From the NCBI GenBank assembly GCA_024711325.1, contig JANJTC010000005.1, positions 372,001 through 436,000 of the forward strand: a stretch of 64,000 nt of DNA, written 5' to 3'. The notes beneath the pieces are model-generated. The model saw only the letters and a program-made list of their open reading frames with translations. It did not search any database and had not been told where the DNA came from. Source of the stretch: Bacteriovoracaceae bacterium (GTDB taxonomy: Bacteria; Bdellovibrionota; Bacteriovoracia; Bacteriovoracales; Bacteriovoracaceae). Shown piece after piece: positions 19,485 to 29,365 of this stretch. A program made the translations under genes and the position numbers. Each line of letters begins with the position of its first letter. Position 1 is the stretch's first letter.

Positions 19485-21044
19485 ATGTCGGTTATTCGTT
19501 CTAGCATTAAAATGGCGATTGCTACTTTTTGTTCTCGTATCCTGGGACTCGTCAGAGAACAGGTGATGGCAGCTTATTTTGGTGCTTCCGGAGTGACGGA
19601 TGCATTCCTGGTGGCCTACCGAATTCCCAATTTACTGCGTGATCTTTTTGCTGAAGGCGCTTTTTCCTCTGCCTTCGTACCCACCTTTGTTGAGGCCAAT
19701 CAAGAGTCACAAAACGAATCCCGCCAGCTTTTGTGGGCCCTATTCTGGATGCTATTTTTTATTACTGGAACCATTTGTCTTGCGACTATGATCTTTGCTC
19801 CAGAATTGATTTCACTTTTTGCTCCCGCTTTTATTAAGGATCCTGAGAAATTTCAAATCACAGTTAATCTGACCCGAATCATGGCCCCTTTTTTAACCTT
19901 TGTTTCTCTGGCCGCCTTATTCATGGGTGCCCTTAATTCTTTGAAAATATTTTTTGTGCCGGCCCTGGCCCCGGCTTCTTATAATGTGATGAGCATTCTT
20001 TCTATGGTGGGACTTTCCGGGGTCCTTCATAAGATGGGTTATCATCCGATTTACTCTCTCGGCATTGGAGCAATGTTGGGTGGTTTCATGCAGGCGATCG
20101 TGCAACTGCCACTGATTTGGCGCAAAGGTTTCAAACCCCTGTGGCCTAAAAAATTCTGGACTCCGCGCTCGACAAAAGTCTTTAAACTCCTGGGGCCGGG
20201 ACTCATTGGTTTTGCAGCGACTCAGGTGAACTTACTCATTACCACTATACTCGCCACTCCCATTATCGGGGCGACTTCATGGCTTAACTATAGTTTTAGA
20301 TTATTTCAGCTTCCCGTGGGGATTCTTTCGGTTTCCATCGGTAATTCCAATCTGGTTCACTTCTCTGAGGCCTGGAAGAAAAAAGATATTGCGGGGGCCA
20401 AGGCTTCCTTACAGCAGAGTTACTATCTTTCTTTTTTAACGGTCATGCCCGCGCTGGTGATTCTCTTTTGTTTATCTGAGGAAATTGTGAATCTGATTTT
20501 TGAGCGGGGAAGGTTTTCCCGGGAAAGCACCCTCATGACGGCCGAAGCCTTAAGGATGTATGCTCTGGGACTGCCTTTTTATGGTCTTTATAAAATTTGG
20601 GTTCCCACTTTTTACGCCCTTGACCGCCAAAAAATTCCTGTTCTGGCCTCTATCTTCTCCATTGCCTTTAATATTGCTTTTTGTTTACTCCTGACACCTT
20701 TCTTTGGATTTAAAATCCTGGCCTTAGGAACCACTCTTTCGGTCTTAGTGAATTCTGCCTTTCAAAGTTGGATTTTAAAGAAAGACCTAAATCTTTCATG
20801 GGGATTTTTCTTTTCGAAACGTATTTTTAAGGTGGTTGGAGCAACGCTCGGTTCCGCCATCATAGCGGAAACCCTTCTCAAAGTAGATTTTTTATCTCAA
20901 CCATTATTGGTTAAATGTTTATATTTAGGACTTCAAATACTCGCAATTGCTACTCTATACCTAACATTCTTACTGCTGATGGGAGAGCGGAGCGCCGTCA
21001 ACGCACTTCTAGAGAAAATCTCAAAAAAGTTAAAGCGAAAGTAA
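19485..21044 (+). CDS. murJ: Lipid II flippase MurJ
   Basis: FCSRILGLVREQVMAAYFGASGVTDAFLVAYRIPNLLRDLFAEGAFSSAFVPTF; multi-TM MviN family. Confidence 0.95.
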   Translation: MSVIRSSIKMAIATFCSRILGLVREQVMAAYFGASGVTDAFLVAYRIPNLLRDLFAEGAFSSAFVPTFVEANQESQNESRQLLWALFWMLFFITGTICLATMIFAPELISLFAPAFIKDPEKFQITVNLTRIMAPFLTFVSLAALFMGALNSLKIFFVPALAPASYNVMSILSMVGLSGVLHKMGYHPIYSLGIGAMLGGFMQAIVQLPLIWRKGFKPLWPKKFWTPRSTKVFKLLGPGLIGFAATQVNLLITTILATPIIGATSWLNYSFRLFQLPVGILSVSIGNSNLVHFSEAWKKKDIAGAKASLQQSYYLSFLTVMPALVILFCLSEEIVNLIFERGRFSRESTLMTAEALRMYALGLPFYGLYKIWVPTFYALDRQKIPVLASIFSIAFNIAFCLLLTPFFGFKILALGTTLSVLVNSAFQSWILKKDLNLSWGFFFSKRIFKVVGATLGSAIIAETLLKVDFLSQPLLVKCLYLGLQILAIATLYLTFLLLMGERSAVNALLEKISKKLKRK

Positions 21045-21123
21045 AATAAATCAACGCTTTATCTTGTATCACAGGGCCTTTTTAGTTATCCTGTTAATGA
21101 AATACCTATTTAAGGAAGTTTTG

Positions 21124-21567
21124 ATGAAAACTGATTTTGAAACGCTTAAAGCGCTGTCCACATACACGATTAACCATCTCAAACAAGCTGAGATGATCGA
21201 GTTTGCTGCTGACTGCCGTGCTGAATTGATTGAAGCACTTGCTACTGAGTATGGTGTAAGTTTTGCGACTGACGAGAACATTAAAGAGCAGGCGATTGAA
21301 GAAGTTGAAGAAAAATTCGGCGAAGATATCCCTGGCGACATTACTGAAACAGAAATGTTCAATCACGCTCGTAAAGAAATCATCAAGTCATTCAATGGCG
21401 AGAACATTGGTGGGCTTTATCTTATGGAATCTCTCCATAATATCGCTATCCGTGTAAAAAACTTTCTTCTTTCAAATGATCTGATCGAAGACGTTTTTGC
21501 CTCTGATGAAGAGTTAATTGATTTTACTATTGATAAAATTCGCGGATTTGCGCCTAAGCGTAATTAA
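21124..21567 (+). CDS. Hypothetical protein
   Basis: MKTDFETLKALSTYT start after AAGGAAG SD. Confidence 0.55.
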   Translation: MKTDFETLKALSTYTINHLKQAEMIEFAADCRAELIEALATEYGVSFATDENIKEQAIEEVEEKFGEDIPGDITETEMFNHARKEIIKSFNGENIGGLYLMESLHNIAIRVKNFLLSNDLIEDVFASDEELIDFTIDKIRGFAPKRN

Positions 21568-22163
21568 GCTTTTCCTGCTTGGGATTCACGGATGAAACTT
21601 AAGCAGGCAAGGCTCTCTTCAAAATAGGGGCCTTCAAGTGCTCCGTTTAAAACTGAACTCTTACTTTCAAAGATAAAATAACCAGAGTCATCTAGTCCTC
21701 TCATTAAATAAATATCGTAATAAATCCGGTCCACTTCATTTTTAGAGCCTTTTCCTTCAACCCTGATCATTTCCTGAAAATACTCCTGAATCTTGGGATC
21801 TCTAAATGCCACCCTTGAATCAGTTTCAAACACCACATCCATATCAAATTCAATTTTTTCCAAATTGAGTTTATCTTCCAGGAGGTCAGGCATGCTTTTT
21901 CCCTGATGATCGGGAATGTAGGTATAAAGGGCGTACCATTCATACTTAGTGTCGGTCCGCTCAAAACGCAGTTGTGTATTATTCTGCTCAACTAATGTCC
22001 ACCAACTGGGAATATCAAGGGAGAGGTTACCAAATTGAACCTCATAGGACTCTTCCTTAAAGGTGGTCTTTTCTTGTCCGATAACTTTTAAGGTATAAAA
22101 AGCTGCCCCCAGAACCCCCAAGAGCATTAGCCAATCAAAAATGTGGTTCGAAAAAATATCCAT
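21564..22163 (-). CDS. Hypothetical protein with N-terminal TM segment
   Basis: Open reading frame with hydrophobic N-terminus, convergent with the preceding gene. Confidence 0.55.
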   Translation of the reverse strand: MDIFSNHIFDWLMLLGVLGAAFYTLKVIGQEKTTFKEESYEVQFGNLSLDIPSWWTLVEQNNTQLRFERTDTKYEWYALYTYIPDHQGKSMPDLLEDKLNLEKIEFDMDVVFETDSRVAFRDPKIQEYFQEMIRVEGKGSKNEVDRIYYDIYLMRGLDDSGYFIFESKSSVLNGALEGPYFEESLACLSFIRESQAGKA

Positions 22164-22341
22164 AACTGCCCGAGACTATAGCATAGGTAAAGCTAAAGTT
22201 TCTTCTGATTTCTTCCGATAGTGAAACGTCGTGGGCCTTAAGGTTGGACAATTTTGCCTAACATAGTCCCATTCTGATCAAGTGTTATCATGTTAATTAG
22301 AATTCTCCCCGGGTAGGGAGATCAATATTGGGTAGGACACT

Positions 22342-24561
22342 ATGAATAAGTTTATCCCTCTTTTCTTGGGCTTAATGTTTCCTCTAACGGGAGCATTTGC
22401 TGACACCTTCACGGATGAGGCGGTTGAATTCTGTCGCTCCAAAGGTGGTTCTTACTCCATGGGAAGCATGGTGGAAGAAGGGGAGAATTACTGCAGACAA
22501 GTTATCTGTAAGAAAACGACCTCTGACAAATATGAGCTGAAGGAAGGCGATAAAGGTCCTGAGGCCAACGTTGAGGCCACTAAACGGGTTTGTGTGAAAA
22601 AATCTGTTGTGGATGGGAACTTTGATACTGCCGGTTCTGGCAACTCGTCTGGTTCAGGATCAACTTCTGGTTCTGGTTCAACCGGTGGAGCAACTTCTGG
22701 TTCTGGTTCAACCGGTGGAGCAACTTCGGGTTCAGGTTCGACTGGTGGAGCAACTTCTGGTTCGGGTTCGGCCGGTGGAGCGACTTCTGGCTCAGGCTCT
22801 GGCTCAGGTGATGCTTATTACTGCGAAGAACTTGAAGGTGAAGGTCGAATTTTGCCAGGCAGTCTTTGTTATAATGAATGTAAACCTAAGCGTGATTGGA
22901 AAACACTTTGGACACAAAAGAAATCAGGCTTTGAAAGAGCATCGTGTGTTGAGTGTCTCTTGAAGTATCCAGGGGTGTATCGAGTTAAACGTGAATTTTT
23001 ACCGGTCGGTAAAGATGGCAGAGTCATCGGTGATGTCAGTGTAGATCTCGGAAGAGGTGTGACTGTTAAAACTGGTGTGATCGTCTGTAAAGATAGCAAA
23101 GGTAATATTGTTAATGTTAACGGGACCTCTTGTCCTACTGGAACGACTCTTGTAACTGGCGGTGCTGGAAGCGGCAGCGGTGGAACACTTGTCATTGGTG
23201 GCGGCGCCGTTGGTGGAGCCGTTGGTGGTAGCGGTAATGGAGTTGGTGTCGGTGGAAGCATTGGCATTGGCGGAGGAGTTCAACTTCCTGCTTACTGTCA
23301 CTCTACAAAACAAAAAGATATCGATAAGTGTAGTGCATGGATGCAAGCTAACAAGCGCTTCCTTTGCTCTTCAAGTGGAAATCCATCGCTTTGTATGGGT
23401 AGCGAATATAATGAAATCTCGGCCCGTTATGACACTCAAAATTGTGTGAATTGCGGAGTTGGATCTCGTCAGCAAAGTACTCTTTCTGGAATTGCAGAAA
23501 TAGTAGGTGCCATTGCTCCACCACTGGCGCAGTTTGGTTCGGCCTATGTAGGTGCTAAGGCCTATCAAAGATCAAATGAAGCATGGGCCGGAGCTGCAGA
23601 AGCAGGCTTTGAGCAGTGTCGATTGAATCAAGCGAATTATTTGCAGTATCTATCTTCGAATGAGTTACCAGGCCTAACTCCAGCTCAACAATCTCAAATG
23701 AACTGTAATGGGTTCCAGTTGGGTGGTTATGCTGGTCTTCAAAATCCAGGTCTTGGTGGATACTACGGCGCTGGTTATACTCCCGGCTTTATTGGTGGGA
23801 TGATGGGACCTTACGGTGGCTATAATCCATATGGTGGAGGCGGTTACGTAGGCGGTGCTGTTGGTGGATACGCCGGTGGCATGAATGGCGGGATGGCCGG
23901 CGGATACCCTGGCGGAATGGCTGGCGGATACGTAAACGGTATTTCAATCGCTGGTGGAATCAATGGTGGCTACGCTGGCGGATACCCAGGTGGTTATGCA
24001 GGTGGTGGAGTCGGCGGAATGACCGGTGGATACCCAGGTGGTTATGCTGGCGGAATCGGCGGATACCCTGGTTATGCTGGTGGTGTCGGTGGAGGAATCG
24101 GCGGATACCCTGGTTATGCTGGTGGTGTTGGTGGTGGAATCGGCGGTTATCCTGGCGGCGGCATGGTAGGTGGTATTTCAATCGGTGGTGGAATCGGCGG
24201 CGGATACCCTGGTTATGCAGGTGGCGTCGGCGGTGGAATTGGTGGATACCCAGGCGGATATATGGGTGGTGGACAAGTTGGCGGTGGATACGGCGGCGGT
24301 TACACTGGTGGATACCCGGGAGGCTATGCTGGCGGATATGCTGGTGGTGGTTTCGGTGGTGATCTGGCCGGAAGTCAGCAAGCAGCTAACTATGACCGTA
24401 TGATGCAACAGCAAGGTGCCTCTTACCAGATGGGTATGGGTGGACTTGGTGGTTACAATGGTGGTTACAACACTCAAGCTGGAATGTACCCATCTAATTT
24501 AGGTATCGGCCTCAGTGGACAAGTAGGAATTGGAATTGGCGGAAGTTTCGGAATGTACTAA
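22342..24561 (+). CDS. Exported Gly-rich repeat protein
   Basis: Signal peptide MNKFIPLFLGLMFPLTGAFA; (TSGSGSTGGA)n linker; Cys-rich middle; long GGYPGGYAGG-type C-terminal repeat region. Confidence 0.8.
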   Translation: MNKFIPLFLGLMFPLTGAFADTFTDEAVEFCRSKGGSYSMGSMVEEGENYCRQVICKKTTSDKYELKEGDKGPEANVEATKRVCVKKSVVDGNFDTAGSGNSSGSGSTSGSGSTGGATSGSGSTGGATSGSGSTGGATSGSGSAGGATSGSGSGSGDAYYCEELEGEGRILPGSLCYNECKPKRDWKTLWTQKKSGFERASCVECLLKYPGVYRVKREFLPVGKDGRVIGDVSVDLGRGVTVKTGVIVCKDSKGNIVNVNGTSCPTGTTLVTGGAGSGSGGTLVIGGGAVGGAVGGSGNGVGVGGSIGIGGGVQLPAYCHSTKQKDIDKCSAWMQANKRFLCSSSGNPSLCMGSEYNEISARYDTQNCVNCGVGSRQQSTLSGIAEIVGAIAPPLAQFGSAYVGAKAYQRSNEAWAGAAEAGFEQCRLNQANYLQYLSSNELPGLTPAQQSQMNCNGFQLGGYAGLQNPGLGGYYGAGYTPGFIGGMMGPYGGYNPYGGGGYVGGAVGGYAGGMNGGMAGGYPGGMAGGYVNGISIAGGINGGYAGGYPGGYAGGGVGGMTGGYPGGYAGGIGGYPGYAGGVGGGIGGYPGYAGGVGGGIGGYPGGGMVGGISIGGGIGGGYPGYAGGVGGGIGGYPGGYMGGGQVGGGYGGGYTGGYPGGYAGGYAGGGFGGDLAGSQQAANYDRMMQQQGASYQMGMGGLGGYNGGYNTQAGMYPSNLGIGLSGQVGIGIGGSFGMY
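22661..22790 (+). repeat. 30-bp in-frame tandem repeat encoding TSGSGSTGGA
   Basis: CAACTTCTGGTTCTGGTTCAACCGGTGGAG repeated from 22661 with period 30 (about four full copies; first two identical). Confidence 0.85.
24058..24250 (+). repeat. 42-bp-type in-frame repeats encoding GGYPGYAGGVGGGI
   Basis: GGCGGATACCCTGGTTATGCTGGTGGTGTCGGTGGAGGAATC recurs with small changes. Confidence 0.7.
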
Positions 24562-24591
24562 TTATTTTGTACGAGACTTACGTGTAGAAAT

Positions 24592-24621
24592 AAAAAAGGG
24601 AGCTTTAAGCTCCCTTTTTTT
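24592..24621. terminator. Bidirectional intrinsic terminator
   Basis: AAAAAAGGGAGCTTTAAGCTCCCTTTTTTT between convergent genes. Confidence 0.85.
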
Positions 24622-25039
24622 ATGGTTTGTTATGAACCAGTGTTTTTATTTCATGCCGAAAGATGACTTCAATTTTATCATCCACGACTTTTTCTACAAT
24701 ACCGGGACCAAATTTAAGATGATCGATAATATCACCTTGATGAAATTTTCCATCAATGGCGTATGGAGTAGATTTCTTCTTGGTACTCGACATTTTTTCC
24801 ATCCACAGATCGGAAACAGAAATGGCCTTAGAAGGAGCGGATGCTGTTTTACGAGTTCGTGTTTTATTTTGCTTAGAAGATACTGAAGGATCTTTATATG
24901 CCTGCATTGTATTGCAGGTATTGCATTTTACCTTAGCAATATGCTTGGAATCTTTCATAGCAACGATGGTATGACCAAGGTTTAGTTTACATTTCGTGCA
25001 GTATGAAAGCACATCCTTGCCTACCGTTAACTGGGACAT
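24620..25039 (-). CDS. Zinc-ribbon protein with C-terminal GDxIxHxxFGxGxV (Tudor-like) motif
   Basis: CTKCKL...CNTC Cys pairs and GDIIDHLKFGPGIVEKVVDDKIEVIF. Confidence 0.6.
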   Translation of the reverse strand: MSQLTVGKDVLSYCTKCKLNLGHTIVAMKDSKHIAKVKCNTCNTMQAYKDPSVSSKQNKTRTRKTASAPSKAISVSDLWMEKMSSTKKKSTPYAIDGKFHQGDIIDHLKFGPGIVEKVVDDKIEVIFRHEIKTLVHNKP

Positions 25040-25131
25040 ATTTTTCCTTTTGATTTAGAATCAGATCAGAGAGTAACGACAACCCATCTATTGTAGCCCA
25101 TTGCACATCGTTACGTAAAGTGAACTCCTCT

Positions 25132-27003
25132 ATGAAGAAGACTGAAGAATTACTCGAGAAAGCTAACTCCCTGCCACAGCAACCTGGTTGTTATCTAATG
25201 AAAGATAAAAATAGTCGGGTGATTTATGTGGGTAAGGCCAAAAAACTTAAAGCACGAGTAACCTCTTATTTTAATAAGTCAGTTAAAGGATACAAGACTG
25301 ATTACATGGTCAGTCATGTTGATCATTTTGATTTTATCATTACGCGCTCTGACGCTGAGTCTTACGTTTTAGAAAATAATCTGATTAAGGAGCATTCGCC
25401 TAAATATAATATCCGGCTGCGTGACGACAAATCTTATCCTTATCTTCAGGTTAATTGGAATGAACCTTTTCCACGGTTGGAATATGTCAGAAGGCCTAAG
25501 AGGACTAAAGGGAAAGAGCTATTTGGACCATATCCTCCAGGCTCTAATATCTCCATGATCATGAGGGTGTTAACTAAATCATTTGGTTTAAGAGACTGTA
25601 GCTTGAGTGAATTTAAGTCCAGGAAAACTCCCTGTTTGTTATATCAGATGAAGCAATGTAGTGCTCCATGTGTAGGGCTGCGTTCAGCGGCCGAATATGA
25701 GAATGATTTGCAAAGTGCTGTGAGTTTTTTTCAAGGTCCGATTAAGGCCAGAAGAACCATTCAAAAACTTCAGGAAAAGATGCATCAGTATGCAGAGGCA
25801 GAAGAATTTGAAATGGCCGGTATCATCCGTGATCATATTCAACTTCTGGATGATTTTCTTCAAAAGAGTTACGACCAAAAAGTTGAAAGCATTCAGAGCG
25901 ATAAGAATATTGATGTCTGGTCTTACTGGAATGGTGATGAGGAAGTGGATATCTCCTTGTATATGATTCGTTCCGGTTTACTTTTAGGACAGAAGAATTT
26001 CCATTTCGTGAAAGGTGAGTTGATCGAAGAATTGAGCGATGAAATTTTGCAGAAGATTGTTCAGTATTACTCTGATCCTGAAGAGATGAATCCGGATATC
26101 TTGGTCTTGGATTTTGAGGAAGAAGAAATTAAAGATGTCAGCATCGCTTTAAATACCTTCGGAGAGATGAAGGTTTTAGGACTTTCCAAAAAGTACTATC
26201 CTTTAATTGAGATGTGCCGGAAGCACGCAGAAGAGTCCCAGCGAATACGTATAGCTAATGCTGACAGTGTCTATATGGGACTGCATAAACTGAAAGATCT
26301 TTTAAGTATGAAAGAGCGACCTCGAGTGCTTGAATGTTATGATGTGGCCATCTGGCAGGGTCTATCACCAACGGCTTCACAAGTGGTGTTTGAAGAGGGA
26401 AAACCGAATAAAAAGAAATACCGGTATTATCATCTGGAAACCAGGCCTGAAGGGAATAATGACTTTGCTATGATGAGAGAAGTTATTTCCAGAAGGCTGG
26501 ATAATGGCGATCTGCCTGATGTCTTGGTCATCGACGGTGGAGTCGCTCAGGTTAATACGGTTACTGCTGTCTTAAAAGAATTCAATGTCGAAATTTGTGT
26601 CGTGGGGATTGCAAAAAGCCGTGATTTGACAGATTTTAAATCTGTTGAGGTTGAGCGGTCTGAAGAGCGTTTGATTATACCTGGCAGAACGAATCCCTAC
26701 ATTTTAACTAAGTGTCCTCCATTATTTAAAATCATTGTATCTATGCGTGATGAGGCCCATCGTTTTTCCAGAAAACTTCACCATAAAGCTGAATCAAAGA
26801 GAGTCTTGGCAACTTGGTTGGATGATGTGAAGGGGTTGGGAGAGGAAACGAAAAAGAAAATACTGACAAGTCTATCAATGTCCAAGACTGAACTTAAGGC
26901 CTATACAGTGAATGATTTGATGAATTATTTTGGAATAAAAAATCCTCAGGCAAAAGCGCTTTGGACGCATTTACATGAGGATTCAGATGTTTCTGAAAAT
27001 TAG
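25132..27003 (+). CDS. uvrC: Excinuclease ABC subunit C
   Basis: LPQQPGCYLMKDKNSRVIYVGKAKKLKARVTSYF GIY-YIG domain; CLLYQMKQCSAPCVG; VLVIDGGVAQVN. Confidence 0.96.
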   Translation: MKKTEELLEKANSLPQQPGCYLMKDKNSRVIYVGKAKKLKARVTSYFNKSVKGYKTDYMVSHVDHFDFIITRSDAESYVLENNLIKEHSPKYNIRLRDDKSYPYLQVNWNEPFPRLEYVRRPKRTKGKELFGPYPPGSNISMIMRVLTKSFGLRDCSLSEFKSRKTPCLLYQMKQCSAPCVGLRSAAEYENDLQSAVSFFQGPIKARRTIQKLQEKMHQYAEAEEFEMAGIIRDHIQLLDDFLQKSYDQKVESIQSDKNIDVWSYWNGDEEVDISLYMIRSGLLLGQKNFHFVKGELIEELSDEILQKIVQYYSDPEEMNPDILVLDFEEEEIKDVSIALNTFGEMKVLGLSKKYYPLIEMCRKHAEESQRIRIANADSVYMGLHKLKDLLSMKERPRVLECYDVAIWQGLSPTASQVVFEEGKPNKKKYRYYHLETRPEGNNDFAMMREVISRRLDNGDLPDVLVIDGGVAQVNTVTAVLKEFNVEICVVGIAKSRDLTDFKSVEVERSEERLIIPGRTNPYILTKCPPLFKIIVSMRDEAHRFSRKLHHKAESKRVLATWLDDVKGLGEETKKKILTSLSMSKTELKAYTVNDLMNYFGIKNPQAKALWTHLHEDSDVSEN

Positions 27004-27209
27004 TTCAGGATATGAATCACTCTGCGGTTTCCGCAACCGCAATCCATACAGCGGGCCGTTTCCTGTACCAGAAGATTTTTGTAATCCGGCATATGGGATA
27101 AAAGAAGCTTAGAACCGCAGACTTTACATTCATCTATGGTTTTCTTTACTTGTTCCGCCCCACCAAAATATTCTTCAAAACTCTCAAATTTAAAATCTAC
27201 ATCAGACAT
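27000..27209 (-). CDS. Small zinc-ribbon protein
   Basis: CKVCG...CMDCGCG motif in a 69 aa ORF, with an AGGAG SD. Confidence 0.55.
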   Translation of the reverse strand: MSDVDFKFESFEEYFGGAEQVKKTIDECKVCGSKLLLSHMPDYKNLLVQETARCMDCGCGNRRVIHILN

Positions 27210-27313
27210 ATGTTTCTCCTCACTTACCTACTACTTTTCGGCTTAAAGGATTTGTGAGTTTAAAAGATTTTTATCACTAGGAAAGAAGGGCCTCTTCATG
27301 TTAGAAAAAGGGT

Positions 27314-28156
27314 ATGGATGCTCTTTTTAAGCAAAAATTATTGAGTCTCAGGAACCCTGGAACACCAAAATCTTTTGGTGAGGCCTTGCTGGGGGAAACT
27401 TCCTGGATCAAAAAAGATGCCGTTAAATCAAACTTGATGAAGGCCCCTTCCAAAGAGACTTACTCTGAGAAAGTTCAGGTGATCGAGTCACTGGAACGCT
27501 TTGCTCAGGAGAAAACAACTGAACTGCAGACCAATATTATTAAGCTCGATGGCGGAGAACTTCATGTCCGATCGGAACCGGGGTGGGATGATCTTGAGCA
27601 CTTTGAAACAGCTGAGAATCTGAAAACTCATTTGAAGCTGGATCCAAGACTTCTGGAGATTATTTTAAATGGAAAGCGCCCTAAGATCGTGAAAGCTTTG
27701 TTTGTGTCGGAAACTTTTCGCTCTTGGGAAGAGGTTTCTCCTGAACTTAAGTCGGGTTTGATCGACGAGCTTCTGGCAGGTTTTCCTCTTAAGACTGCTG
27801 AATTATTTGAGCGCATGATTCGTGCCATGAAACTAGAAGCTTCCGAGGTTCTGATTTATCCGGTTGAAGGGGAAAATGAAATTGATTTCGCCAAAGATGT
27901 CATGGAAATAGCAGCTTTCTATCAACCAGAAGTCATCATCACCTTGGGCGCAAAAGCGACTCATAAAATACTTAAGAATAATGATCGGTTATCTCTAGTG
28001 CATGGCCAGTTTTTCAATCGTCGAATGGGGGAGAGAGGTAATTTTCAAGTCGTCCCCCTTTTTCATCCCAGTATCATTGAAACAAATCAGAACATGAAAA
28101 AAACTGCCTGGGCCGATATGCAGAAAATAATGAAGCATCTGAAAAAACTCCCATAA
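27314..28156 (+). CDS. Uracil-DNA glycosylase superfamily-like protein
   Basis: C-terminal PEVIITLGAKATHKIL..HGQ..VVPLFHPSIIETNQNMKKTAWADMQKI resembles family-4 UDG; canonical N-terminal motif not recognised. Confidence 0.5.
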   Translation: MDALFKQKLLSLRNPGTPKSFGEALLGETSWIKKDAVKSNLMKAPSKETYSEKVQVIESLERFAQEKTTELQTNIIKLDGGELHVRSEPGWDDLEHFETAENLKTHLKLDPRLLEIILNGKRPKIVKALFVSETFRSWEEVSPELKSGLIDELLAGFPLKTAELFERMIRAMKLEASEVLIYPVEGENEIDFAKDVMEIAAFYQPEVIITLGAKATHKILKNNDRLSLVHGQFFNRRMGERGNFQVVPLFHPSIIETNQNMKKTAWADMQKIMKHLKKLP

Positions 28157-28220
28157 ATTCAGCTAAATTGTGGTTAAATGATGGAGGATATTTTTTTAAT
28201 TTCCAAGGATAAGGGAATTA

Positions 28221-29363
28221 ATGCTGAAGACAGGATGTTTGGTTCTTTCAATTTTCATGGCAGCGCCAGTTATGGCAGCTGTTCCTTCGGTCAAAGTTCT
28301 GATCGCTAAATCACTAAAAAAAATCATAGTTGAGGGAATTGATCTCCAGAAAACGATTCATACACAAAACAGGTCTCAACAATATCGCGGAAGAAAGAGT
28401 ATCTCTTTTGACTGCAGACCCAGTAGCACTACCCGGAAAAACTTCCCCAAAAGCCCTTTATTAGTAGCTTCCTTAAGTTCCCCTACCGGACTCATCTCCT
28501 GGGGCAAAAATAAATATAACGGTGAATTACAGCTTCTAACCAATCCGGGAATGGAGAGTTGTGATCTGGTGAATTTAATTCCCATGGAAGCATATCTCAC
28601 GACCTTGCTTTCTAAAGAGATGAATGGAACCTGGCCAGTGGAAGCCTTAAAGGCCCAAGCTGTAGCTGCCCGAACTTATGCTTATGACAGAATCAGAAAA
28701 GGTCAGGGCATAGAAGCTGAGGATAAACTTTATCATCTGGAATCTTCAGAAAAAGATCAAGTCTCAGGGACATTTATGGATGTTACTGCCAACACCATGA
28801 AAGCTGCACGGGAAACTCATGGAGAGATTTTAGTTGGACCTTCCGGGAAAATTGCCCCTGTTTTTTTTCACTCTAAGTGCGGTGGTAAAACCCTAAGGCC
28901 AGATCAGGTTTGGGGTGGAGTTGAAGAAGGTTACCGATCGGTAAATTGCACATTTTGCAATAAAACCGGAATGAAAGACTGGAAACATCATATGAAAGGC
29001 GAGAAGCTAACAACTATGGTGGATAAAGTTTTGAAACGTTATTACGCCGATCAGACAGTTGGAAGTGAGATAAAGTTAATGCCGGACTCAACTGAAAATT
29101 CCGAGCTAAGACTTTATGTTGGTGATCGCCTGCATATCATTAAAAAATCTTATCTCAGGAATCTGGCCGGTCGTGAATTATTGCCTTCAAATAATTTTGT
29201 TATGACAATGAATAATGAAGAGGTTCATGTGAAAGGACAAGGTTACGGCCACGGAGTGGGTCTTTGTCAATTGGGAGCTCTGGAGCTGGCCAAACGCGGT
29301 TATAACTATCGTCAGATTCTGTCCCATTATTTTCCACGCCATAAAATGAAAAAAGCTTATTAA
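28221..29363 (+). CDS. SpoIID/LytB domain protein
   Basis: IPMEAYLTTLLSKEMNGTWPVEALKAQAVAARTYAY and GYGHGVGLCQLGALELAKRGYNYRQILSHYFP. Confidence 0.9.
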   Translation: MLKTGCLVLSIFMAAPVMAAVPSVKVLIAKSLKKIIVEGIDLQKTIHTQNRSQQYRGRKSISFDCRPSSTTRKNFPKSPLLVASLSSPTGLISWGKNKYNGELQLLTNPGMESCDLVNLIPMEAYLTTLLSKEMNGTWPVEALKAQAVAARTYAYDRIRKGQGIEAEDKLYHLESSEKDQVSGTFMDVTANTMKAARETHGEILVGPSGKIAPVFFHSKCGGKTLRPDQVWGGVEEGYRSVNCTFCNKTGMKDWKHHMKGEKLTTMVDKVLKRYYADQTVGSEIKLMPDSTENSELRLYVGDRLHIIKKSYLRNLAGRELLPSNNFVMTMNNEEVHVKGQGYGHGVGLCQLGALELAKRGYNYRQILSHYFPRHKMKKAY

Positions 29364-29365
29364 TC

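Noticed and set aside
22869-23346. Minus-strand ORFs inside the Gly-rich gene
   Set aside because: Low-complexity antisense of GGN-rich codons keeps frames open; no start context or recognisable product.
22661-24360. Short repeated DNA units resembling a repeat array
   Set aside because: In-frame coding repeats with no unique spacers; they encode Gly-rich protein, not a CRISPR array.
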